From Synergistaceae bacterium (GTDB lineage Bacteria > Synergistota > Synergistia > Synergistales > Aminobacteriaceae), in assembly GCA_017447325.1 (NCBI GenBank), contig JAFSNU010000184.1, forward strand, positions 1 through 24,728: 24,728 nt of DNA, given 5' to 3'. The notes below the pieces were generated by a model. The model was not told the origin of the DNA, searched no databases, and saw only the letters and a program-made list of their open reading frames with translations. A program made the position numbers and the translations under genes. Of this stretch, positions 1-6,059 are shown in pieces; position 1 is the stretch's first letter; each line of letters starts with the position of its first letter.

Positions 1-501
1 GTGATTAAAAACGGCGATCACGGTTTTCAAGGCGAAACATTTGAACAGGCAATAGGCTATATTAAGGCTTATTTAAGAAAAATTAATTTTCTCCCTGACG
101 GCTTGAGCAAAATTATTCCCGTCGGCACGCCTAATAATATCGCAGGCGAACATTTCACGGGCAAGAGCTTTTTGTATCCGTTATCAACTCAGCAGGTCGG
201 GATCTTTAACGTGACGTTCGAGCCGGGCAGCTATAACGAGTGGCACATTCACCACGCGTCGAAAGGCGGCGGACAGATTTTAATCGCGATCTCAGGGCGC
301 GGCTATTATCAAGAAGAGGGCAAAGAGGCTCAGGAATTAAAGCCCGGCGATGTCGTGAACATTCCGGCGAACGTCAAGCACTGGCACGGTGCGGCGCGTG
401 ACTCATGGTTTCAGCATATTGCAGTCGAAGTCCCGGGCGAGGACGCTAAAACGACGTGGCACGGATTTCTTCCGGCTGAAGAGTACGGGAAGTTAAAATA
501 G
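1..501 (+). CDS. Cupin-domain protein, possibly 5'-truncated by the window edge
   Basis: This is a small single-domain cupin. The core lies at about residues 63-145, with the metal-binding pattern H82-x-H84 in the first cupin motif and H127 in the second, after the turn KPGDVVNIP. This resembles the cupin half of carboxymuconolactone decarboxylase/cupin fusions that act in aromatic-compound or lactone metabolism; the exact substrate cannot be read. The reading frame is open from base 1, which is a GTG. No ribosome binding site is visible, so this may be an internal valine and the true gene may extend upstream, perhaps into a decarboxylase domain. The next gene, another cupin, starts one base after the stop, so the two are surely co-transcribed. 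Family call is firm; function is unknown. Confidence 0.8.
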   Translation: MIKNGDHGFQGETFEQAIGYIKAYLRKINFLPDGLSKIIPVGTPNNIAGEHFTGKSFLYPLSTQQVGIFNVTFEPGSYNEWHIHHASKGGGQILIAISGRGYYQEEGKEAQELKPGDVVNIPANVKHWHGAARDSWFQHIAVEVPGEDAKTTWHGFLPAEEYGKLK

Positions 502-502
502 A

Positions 503-832
503 ATGCGTATAGACTTTAATGATTTACAGCCAGTGACGATGCCTGGTATGAACAACGGAACGGGTACAATGACCGTCAGCATGTATAACGACGAGAAATA
601 TAGAATAATCTTGACGCGTATTCATGCCGGAGGCTCTATCGGTACACATAAGCAAAGCTCCGGCGACGATATGAATTATATTTTATCTGGAACCGGCAAG
701 GCTGTATGCGACGGAGTGGAGGAGGATTTAGCGGCCGGTGTCATGCACATATGCCCTAAAAATTCCGAACACAGCATTATTAACACGGGCAGTGATGATT
801 TAGTCATGCTCACGATAGTTGCTGCAAGATAA
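503..832 (+). CDS. Small cupin protein
   Basis: A 109-residue single-domain cupin. Motif 1 sits around residues 42-63 (GGSIGTH then a tract ending in YILSGTG) and motif 2 around 79-95 (G-MHICPKNSEHSI), with H49 and H90 as likely metal ligands. The second histidine normally found in motif 1 is replaced (QSSGDD region), so the metal site is slightly unusual. Small cupins of this type are sugar isomerases, sensors or oxygenases; none can be chosen here. The ATG is one base after the stop of the upstream cupin, and its ribosome binding site would lie inside that gene (GGGAAG), which suggests translational coupling. The next gene begins 16 bases on, so all three form one transcript. Confidence 0.8.
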   Translation: MRIDFNDLQPVTMPGMNNGTGTMTVSMYNDEKYRIILTRIHAGGSIGTHKQSSGDDMNYILSGTGKAVCDGVEEDLAAGVMHICPKNSEHSIINTGSDDLVMLTIVAAR

Positions 833-848
833 ACAGGAGGTTGTTTTC

Positions 849-1892
849 ATGAAAAAATTTTTAAGCGTTTTATTGGCGTTATCTTTATGTGTCCCGGCTT
901 TTGCAGGAGAGCCTTTAGTAATCCGTGAGCAGGGCGTGTTCTCGTCAGGCGGAACTGTCACAGAGCCGCTGCCTGGTGAGTTTAATGTTTCAGAAAACTG
1001 GCTTGACTATTCACGTGCAGGCAATACGGCGCACGTCGATCACGCGAACGTTTTTTATCAAATTCCAGACGGCGAAAATAAAACGCCGATAGTCTATCTT
1101 CACGGTTACGGACAGACGAGAACGGGCTGGCAATCTACGCCGGACAGGCGAGAGGGCTGGAGCGATATATTTTTGAGAAAGGGCCGCGCGGCGTTTCTTG
1201 TTGACCAGCCGAGACGCGGTGCAGCAGGTTCGACAGTTAAGATCGTAAACAATGAACTTGATATAAGATCTAACGGAACTGAATTTAACCCCGGGGATCA
1301 GGCATGGTACACGCATTTTAGAATTGGACGCGGAACTCCAAATCGTTACGAGGGAAGTCAATTCCCAGCCGGAGAAGCGGCGTTAAACCAATTTTTACGT
1401 CAGATGACGCCCAACACGGGAAATTATGACGTCGTACTTTTCGGCGAGGTTTTAAGCGCAGTGTTGGCGGACGTGAAAGCCATGACGGGCAAGAAGGTAA
1501 TTTATTTAACTCACTCGCAGGGCGGCCGTGTCGGCTGGCAGACCGACACAGAAAACATGGCCGCGATCGTCGCGATTGAGCCGGGCTTTGCTCCTGAAGT
1601 GGGCAGCGATATATACAAAAAATTTGTCGCGGCAAAAATTCCGATGATTTTTTACTTCGGCGACTATATTAATAACGGCCCTGACGATATTAAAAGCACT
1701 GCGTTCTGGAAGAGCGTTCTTGAACAGTGCCGCGACTTTGCGAAGCACTATAACGAGGACGGCGGTGACGCAACTGTAATATATCTTCCTGACGAGGGAA
1801 TAACGGGCAACAGCCATTTTATGTTTCAGGAATTAAATAATAAAGAAATTGCAGATCATATCGAAAAATGGCTGACATCCAAAGGGCTGTAA
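849..1892 (+). CDS. Secreted alpha/beta-hydrolase (esterase)
   Basis: A 347-residue exported hydrolase. The start is the ATG at 849, chosen because an AGGAGG motif lies 8 bases upstream and it gives a clean signal peptide (MKKFLSVLLALSLCVPAFAG, cleavage about residue 19-20). The oxyanion region is YLHGYGQT (83-90), the nucleophile elbow is THSQGG with Ser223, and the C-terminal GNSHFMFQELN supplies His323. This layout matches alpha/beta-hydrolases annotated as esterases in gut anaerobes, where the last histidine precedes a short amphipathic helix. It probably cleaves small esters in the periplasm. It follows two cupins without a gap and precedes a second secreted esterase after a 101-base spacer containing a hairpin. 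Fold and secretion are firm; the substrate is unknown. Confidence 0.85.
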   Translation: MKKFLSVLLALSLCVPAFAGEPLVIREQGVFSSGGTVTEPLPGEFNVSENWLDYSRAGNTAHVDHANVFYQIPDGENKTPIVYLHGYGQTRTGWQSTPDRREGWSDIFLRKGRAAFLVDQPRRGAAGSTVKIVNNELDIRSNGTEFNPGDQAWYTHFRIGRGTPNRYEGSQFPAGEAALNQFLRQMTPNTGNYDVVLFGEVLSAVLADVKAMTGKKVIYLTHSQGGRVGWQTDTENMAAIVAIEPGFAPEVGSDIYKKFVAAKIPMIFYFGDYINNGPDDIKSTAFWKSVLEQCRDFAKHYNEDGGDATVIYLPDEGITGNSHFMFQELNNKEIADHIEKWLTSKGL

Positions 1893-1900
1893 ATTTAAAC

Positions 1901-1943
1901 GCCGTGCTGTCTTCAGATTTTATATTTCACGTAGCAGCACGGC
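1901..1943 (+). terminator. Hairpin between two esterase genes
   Basis: A perfect 9-bp stem pairs GCCGTGCTG (1901-1909) with CAGCACGGC (1935-1943) around a 25-base loop. It is followed by TAAAAATTTT, not a clean T-run, so it is a weak terminator or an RNA-processing or stabilising hairpin inside the operon. It separates the two secreted esterases and probably lowers transcription of the second. Confidence 0.5.
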
Positions 1944-1993
1944 TAAAAATTTTAATAAAGCTAAAATTGAAAGTGAAAATGGGAGGATTTATT

Positions 1994-3610
1994 ATGAAAC
2001 GTAAAATTTTTGCGTTTGCCTTTATTTTAGAGCTTTTATTCTCAGGTTCGGCATTTGCGGAGATAATTTCAGGCCCTGATGTTGCAGTCGTCGAGGTCGA
2101 GGGCGGAAAATTGCAGGGCTATATTCATGACGGAATTTTCACTTATCACGGTGTCCCTTATGCTGAGGCTGATTTATTTATGCCGCCGGTGAAAGTAAAG
2201 CCGTGGGACGGGATAAAAATGGCCGTGACTTACGGTGCTGTCTCGCCGCAGAATATTTCTCAAGCCGAGGACATGTTTTCAGCGCACTGGTACTGGCCGC
2301 ACTGGGAGCCTAAAAATTACACGCAGAGCAATAATTGTCAGAATTTAAATATCTGGACACCCGGGCTTGATGATAAAAAACGTCCTGTAATGATATGGAT
2401 TCACGGCGGCGGTTTCGAGGCCGGCTCTTCAAGCGTCGAAGATGTTTATGACGGAGAAAATTTAAGCCGCAAGGGCGATGTCGTAGTTATATCGGTCAAT
2501 CACAGGCTTAATGTCTTAGGCTTTCTTGATCTGTCGGCCTATGGAGATGAATATAAATATTCAGGAAATTTAGGAATTATGGATTTAGTCGCAGCTCTCG
2601 AATGGGTCAATAAAAATATTGCGAAGTTCGGCGGCGATCCCGATAATGTCACTTTATTCGGACAGTCAGGCGGCGGCGCTAAAATTTTAACGTTAATGGC
2701 TGTGCCCGCAGCTAAAAATTTATTTCACAAGGCAATCGAGCAGAGCGGAGCTGTTGAGTTAATGGGTATCACTCTTCCTGAACAGAAAGCAGCTCGGCGT
2801 GTCGCTGAACTTACGCTTAAAAATTTAAATATTTCGCCTGAAAAAATTTCAGAATTAAAGAATGTTCCGTACTCGAAATTAATCGAGGCCGCGAATAAAG
2901 CCATGGCTCAGGCCAAAGAAGATGGCGAAAAAATTTATTCATGGTCGCCTGTGAGAGACGGCGATTATATTCCTGATGATCCAGTCGAGGGCGGCTTCCC
3001 TGAACAGGCTAAAAATATTCCGCTTTTAATCGGCTCATGCCTTAACGAATGGGCAACAGTGCCGTTATTTGCGAATATGCCTGTAACTCAAAGTGACAAT
3101 AAAAATTTCTGGACGGATTCTCAGATCAGCGCAAAGCTTAAAGATAAATACGGTGATAAAGCCGACGCAGTAGTCAACGCATTTAAAAAGGCATATCCGA
3201 ATAAAAAAGCCGTCGATGCTCTTTACGTTGATACATGGCTGAGAACGCGCGCAATTAAAACTATGAACGCTAAATTTAATCAGAACGGAGCGTCGGTTTA
3301 CGCTTATGTATTTACATGGGAAACGCCTGTAATGGGCGGCTATGCAATGGCATATCACTGCTCTGAACTGCCGTTCGTGTTCAATAATATTGCTTTAAGC
3401 GAGACTGCGACGGGCGGCGGCGAAAGAGCGCAAGCTCTTGCTGATAAAGTCAGTAAGGCATGGATAGATTTTGCAAGGACAGGGAACCCGGGTTGGAAAG
3501 CGTACACGCAGTCTGAAGGAGCGACAATGATTTTTGACGATGAGCCTGTATTAGCTTATAATCACGACGCTGAACTTATGAAATTATTAATGCCGGATTA
3601 TAATTATTAA
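1994..3610 (+). CDS. Secreted type-B carboxylesterase
   Basis: A 538-residue COesterase-family enzyme. The ATG at 1994 follows GGGAGG by 7 bases and opens a signal peptide (MKRKIFAFAF..., cleavage near AFA-E at 22-23). The family layout is complete: oxyanion hole GGG (138-140) in IHGGGF, nucleophile Ser225 in the elbow FGQSGGGA, acid Glu352 in LNEWA, and His455 in YHCSELPFVF. The elbow GQSGG replaces the more common GESAG, a variant seen in bacterial para-nitrobenzyl-esterase-like proteins. It likely hydrolyses carboxyl esters, for example of dietary or plant compounds, in the periplasm. It is separated by a hairpin from the preceding esterase. The full catalytic triad makes activity likely; the substrate is inferred only at class level. 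Confidence 0.9.
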   Translation: MKRKIFAFAFILELLFSGSAFAEIISGPDVAVVEVEGGKLQGYIHDGIFTYHGVPYAEADLFMPPVKVKPWDGIKMAVTYGAVSPQNISQAEDMFSAHWYWPHWEPKNYTQSNNCQNLNIWTPGLDDKKRPVMIWIHGGGFEAGSSSVEDVYDGENLSRKGDVVVISVNHRLNVLGFLDLSAYGDEYKYSGNLGIMDLVAALEWVNKNIAKFGGDPDNVTLFGQSGGGAKILTLMAVPAAKNLFHKAIEQSGAVELMGITLPEQKAARRVAELTLKNLNISPEKISELKNVPYSKLIEAANKAMAQAKEDGEKIYSWSPVRDGDYIPDDPVEGGFPEQAKNIPLLIGSCLNEWATVPLFANMPVTQSDNKNFWTDSQISAKLKDKYGDKADAVVNAFKKAYPNKKAVDALYVDTWLRTRAIKTMNAKFNQNGASVYAYVFTWETPVMGGYAMAYHCSELPFVFNNIALSETATGGGERAQALADKVSKAWIDFARTGNPGWKAYTQSEGATMIFDDEPVLAYNHDAELMKLLMPDYNY

Positions 3611-3638
3611 AATTTGCTTAAATCAAAGGCGCGTAAAC

Positions 3639-3667
3639 TTGTCAAATATTAATGCTGCTGTTATGAT
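3639..3667 (+). promoter_or_regulatory. Strong sigma-70 promoter ahead of the leader/RNHCP region
   Basis: TTGTCA (3639-3644) and TATGAT (3662-3667) are separated by exactly 17 bases, each one mismatch from consensus. Transcription would start near 3674, giving a leader of about 215 bases before the RNHCP gene at 3892. This is among the best promoter matches in the window. Confidence 0.7.
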
Positions 3668-3735
3668 AGCTTAAAAGTCCAGCGCAAGTTTGCAGGGCTT
3701 AATTAAAAAAAATTTAATGTAAGGAGATTTGCTTT

Positions 3736-3792
3736 TTGAGTTTTAGCTTGAGTTTGAAGAAGTTTCTCACGATAACGGCGATTGCGGCATAA
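3736..3792 (+). CDS. Possible 18-residue leader peptide
   Basis: A TTG-initiated ORF encodes (M)SFSLSLKKFLTITAIAA, preceded by AAGGAG (3721-3726) with 9-base spacing. It stops (TAA 3790-3792) two bases before a stable hairpin structure. The peptide is hydrophobic with a Lys pair, like the start of a signal peptide. It could be a leader that couples translation to folding of the downstream RNA. Alternatively it is the remnant start of a secreted protein, or a chance ORF in the tail of a mobile element: another frame across the same DNA is open through the hairpin. Position and Shine-Dalgarno spacing argue for translation, but nothing confirms it. Confidence 0.35.
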   Translation: MSFSLSLKKFLTITAIAA

Positions 3793-3794
3793 CA

Positions 3795-3854
3795 GGGAGG
3801 CTTATAAAGCCCTCGGATGGCTTTAAGTCGCAGCTGTGAACTAGCGAGCCTCCC
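3795..3854 (+). ncRNA. Multi-stem RNA structure in the 5' leader of the RNHCP gene
   Basis: An outer stem of 8 bp pairs GGGAGGCT (3795-3802) with AGCCTCCC (3847-3854). It encloses a 7-bp hairpin, TAAAGCC (3805-3811) with GGCTTTA (3819-3825) and a 7-base loop, plus an unpaired CAGCTG-containing stretch. It lies between the leader ORF and the Shine-Dalgarno of the RNHCP gene. I do not recognise it as a known riboswitch. It could be a cis-regulatory element, or the folded end of an IS200/IS605-type element, whose ends and guide-like RNAs look similar. No T-run follows, so it is not a simple terminator. Confidence 0.4.
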
Positions 3855-3891
3855 AAAGGTTTTATGATTTTACTTTAAGGAGGATATTGTT

Positions 3892-4107
3892 GTGAATCGT
3901 GAGAACAAGAGAAAATCATTTGAAAAGGGTTATTATAAAACTCATGCAGGCGATGACACTTTTGTATGTAAAGTCTGCGGCAGGACAGTGACGTCATCAG
4001 GTGCTGGGGTAAGACATCGCAATCATTGTCCGTACTGTCTGTCAAGTCAGCATTTAGACAATGAGCCTGGCGACAGAGCGGCAGAGCGGCGGACTGCGGC
4101 GGCATAA
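3892..4107 (+). pseudogene. RNHCP-domain protein, N-terminal piece of a frameshifted gene
   Basis: The 71-residue product starts at GTG 3892, with AAGGAGG 8 bases upstream. It carries the first zinc-knuckle pair (CKVCG, residues 27-31) and the family signature RHRNHCPYCLSS followed by PGDRA, which identifies the RNHCP family, small zinc-ribbon proteins of unknown function. The family continues with CGG-M-PI-VW, and this sequence is present but in another frame (from 4095). The break lies in GCGGCAGA-GCGGCGGA (4078-4093), an imperfect 8-bp tandem duplication. Removing one copy restores an uninterrupted reading frame. The out-of-frame tail ERRTAAA is therefore junk. The stop overlaps the next ATG (TAATG), so a split but translated protein remains possible. 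Confidence 0.8.
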
Positions 4108-4328
4108 TGGAACCGATAGCCGTCTGGGTGAGGAAGAACGGCGAGTGGGCGATTATACATCGCTGCAAAATTTGCGGAGTACTGAGTTCTAATTGCATAG
4201 CGGCAGATGATAACCCGATGAAGTTGATGTCGTTTGCCATGAGGCCGGTCTCATCTCCCCCGTTTCCTTTGGAACGCATAGAGGAGATGACGAGGCTGAT
4301 GGGTGGCGGCGGAGAGTTAAAGTGGTAA
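4107..4328 (+). pseudogene. RNHCP-domain protein, C-terminal piece of the same gene
   Basis: This 73-residue ORF begins MEPIAVWVRKNGEWAI and contains the second zinc-binding pair (CKICG, about residues 20-24). It also has IAADDNPMKLMS and the terminal segment ending PPFPLERIEEM, all parts of the RNHCP family. It is in the -1 frame relative to the upstream piece, and the ATG shares one base with the upstream stop. Translational re-initiation could produce it as a separate polypeptide, each half keeping one Cys-x-x-Cys pair. Loss of the gene by frameshift is the simplest reading, but sequence within both halves is well preserved, so the event is recent or the halves are still selected. Confidence 0.8.
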
Positions 4329-4346
4329 TTCAGTAAAGTAACAACT

Positions 4347-4400
4347 GAGGAGCCGGCGTATTTATAATTTTTATAATTTCAACGCCGACTCTTTGCTTTT
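4347..4400 (+). terminator. Terminator after the RNHCP gene
   Basis: GAGCCGGCGT (4350-4359) pairs with ACGCCGACTC (4382-4391), 9 of 10 positions, around an AT-rich loop that is itself palindromic (TTATAA repeated). TTTGCTTTT follows. It is a plausible rho-independent terminator, slightly weakened by the broken T-run. Confidence 0.6.
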
Positions 4401-4428
4401 AAACTGCAAACTCAAAGGGATTTAAATC

Positions 4429-4732
4429 ATGATGAAAATAATGAAAAGAATAGTTGTCTATATACACGGCAAGTCTGTCAGTGCCGGCGAGGCAAAATTT
4501 TATGAGCCTGTTTTAAAGGGCTATGACGTTACGGGTTTTTGATTAATAAATCGCTGATGCCGTGGGACGCAAAAGATGAATTTTTAAAATTTTTCGAGCC
4601 GCTGTGCAGTCAATATAATTTGCAGACAGGGCAGGAGCAAGCTTGACAGTCATGCAGAACGGCGAGTACTGGTTTCACACTGAAGAGCAGCTGGATTTTC
4701 TCAGGGCATGGCTAACGCAGTCGTTGAGATAA
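4429..4732 (+). pseudogene. Degraded alpha/beta-hydrolase gene
   Basis: Three fragments in three frames read as one hydrolase. Frame 1 (4429-4542) gives MKRIVVYIHGKSVSAGEAKF to DVTGF, the first strand and oxyanion HGK. A shifted frame (about 4551-4646) gives MPWDAKDEFLKFFEPLCSQY. A third frame (4646-4732) gives TVMQNGEYWFHTEEQLDFLR, the segment carrying the catalytic histidine (WFHTEEQ). The middle of the gene, including the nucleophile serine, is missing, so there is an internal deletion as well as two frameshifts. A Shine-Dalgarno-like AGGGA (4416-4420) survives before the ATG. The matching intact family is about 200 residues, alpha/beta-hydrolases that begin with a K-x-VVYIHGK motif. It cannot make a functional enzyme. 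Confidence 0.8.
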
Positions 4733-4768
4733 TATTATTTAATTTGATTTGAAAGGTGTGATTTATTT

Positions 4769-5437
4769 ATGTCGGACGGAATCAGACCTGATCCTGACAA
4801 AATTTATTCAGGGCGCGGCGTCAAGTCGCTGACGTATATTAAGCCGACTATAACCAATCCAAATATAATCGTCGGCGACTTCACGTACTTTGCTGATGTT
4901 GACTTCGAGAAGCACGTCACGCATCATTACGATTTTATCGGCGATAAATTAATAATAGGCAAGTTCTGTCAAATCGCGGCTGGCGTAAATTTTGTAATGA
5001 ACGGCGCTAATCATCAATTAAACGCTGTCTCCACGTTCCCGTTCTATATATTTGAGGGCTGGGATCAGACTGCGCCGCCTTTGTCTGAGATGCCGCTGAA
5101 GGGCGACACGGTTATCGGCAACGATGTCTGGATAGGTCAGAACACGACGATACTGCCCGGAGTTCATATTAACGACGGCGCAGTTATTGGATTAAACAGC
5201 GTCGTTGCGTCTGACGTTCCGGCTTATACAATCGCGGCTGGCAATCCTGCAAGGCCAATCAGAAAACGTTTTGACGATGAACTTATTGATATTATGCTTA
5301 GACTTCGCTGGTGGGATTTAAGCATAGAAGAGATTAACTCGCTGATCCCAGTCTTGACGTGCAGCGATCTCGACAAAGTAAAAAATATTTTACGGAGCAG
5401 ATTAGAATTAAATGGAACAGTTCAGCGTATCGATTAA
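4769..5437 (+). CDS. Vat/CatB-type xenobiotic acetyltransferase
   Basis: A 222-residue left-handed beta-helix (hexapeptide repeat) acetyltransferase of the xenobiotic acyltransferase family, which includes Vat streptogramin A and CatB chloramphenicol acetyltransferases. Hallmarks are IKPTI (24-28), GDKLIIGKFCQIA, MNGANHQL with the expected catalytic His82, LKGDTVIGNDVWIG, and AAGNPARPIRKRF before a C-terminal RWWDL helix. These proteins O-acetylate antibiotics using acetyl-CoA in the cytoplasm. The match is strong across the whole length, but chromosomal relatives often act on unknown natural substrates, so resistance cannot be assumed. A GAAAGGTG Shine-Dalgarno precedes the ATG. Its last 26 bases overlap the next gene, a Nudix hydrolase, so the two are translationally coupled. 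Confidence 0.9.
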   Translation: MSDGIRPDPDKIYSGRGVKSLTYIKPTITNPNIIVGDFTYFADVDFEKHVTHHYDFIGDKLIIGKFCQIAAGVNFVMNGANHQLNAVSTFPFYIFEGWDQTAPPLSEMPLKGDTVIGNDVWIGQNTTILPGVHINDGAVIGLNSVVASDVPAYTIAAGNPARPIRKRFDDELIDIMLRLRWWDLSIEEINSLIPVLTCSDLDKVKNILRSRLELNGTVQRID

Positions 5438-6050
5438 GGGCGTATTAAAGGTCAACGATAAATTTTTGCTGCGCAGGAACGAGCGCGGCGAATTTGAATT
5501 ATTGGGCGGACGTCTCGAGAAAAGCGATGTGTCACTAAAGCAGCGTCTTAAGACAGAATTTCTTGAAGAGTCTGGAATTAAAGTTAAAGTGCTTGAGGCA
5601 AGAGAGCCATGGCTCTATCAGGTCGGCACAGGGAGAGTTGTTATAGTGCCGTTCGTCTGCTCATGCTTAAATATCCCTGATAAATTAGAGGACGGCGACG
5701 GCGGGACGCTGCACTGGATTAATTCAGATCAAATTAATAATTTATTCATGCCGCAGGGCTATAAAAATACGATTAACGGTGTCACTCCCAGAACAAGCTC
5801 TTCGTTGCCGGCTAAAAAATTTTTTAAAATCATTCATGACTATATAGACTATAAGTATTGCGTGAGAATTTGCTTGAAGCATGATGAAGAAATTTTATTC
5901 TGCGAGGCTTTGCAGTCTGATAATTTTATTAATAACTCTATTCTGGAAATTATTTATAAAAATCTTGAATGTCATGGCAGGATTAAATTTCAGTCCGTCA
6001 TGATAAATAATTCACACGACACAGTGACGTTAAACTATATAATGGAGTGA
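5412..6050 (+). CDS. Nudix hydrolase with an extra C-terminal domain
   Basis: A 212-residue protein with a Nudix fold in about residues 1-130. The Nudix box region is LLGGRLEKSD then TEFLEESGI. The EE-S-G core that binds metal is intact, but the usual Arg before the first Glu is Thr and the spacing to the initial Gly is one residue longer, so the box is atypical. The last 75-80 residues are not recognisable. Nudix enzymes cleave nucleoside diphosphates linked to another group. The ATG lies inside the preceding acetyltransferase gene (26-base overlap), implying coupled synthesis. The next gene starts 9 bases after its stop. The substrate is unknown. Confidence 0.75.
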   Translation: MEQFSVSIKGVLKVNDKFLLRRNERGEFELLGGRLEKSDVSLKQRLKTEFLEESGIKVKVLEAREPWLYQVGTGRVVIVPFVCSCLNIPDKLEDGDGGTLHWINSDQINNLFMPQGYKNTINGVTPRTSSSLPAKKFFKIIHDYIDYKYCVRICLKHDEEILFCEALQSDNFINNSILEIIYKNLECHGRIKFQSVMINNSHDTVTLNYIME

Positions 6051-6059
6051 TGAGTAATT

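Noticed and set aside
819..848. Upstream extension of the first secreted esterase to the ATG at 819
   Set aside because: It overlaps the previous cupin and hides the signal peptide; AGGAGG is placed correctly for ATG 849.
1868..1993. Upstream extension of the carboxylesterase to 1868
   Set aside because: It overlaps the previous gene and crosses a hairpin; a proper Shine-Dalgarno and signal peptide begin at 1994.
3875..4279. Minus-strand ORF of 134 residues opposite the RNHCP gene
   Set aside because: It is antisense to conserved RNHCP segments, has no recognisable domain and no ribosome binding site, so it is a shadow.
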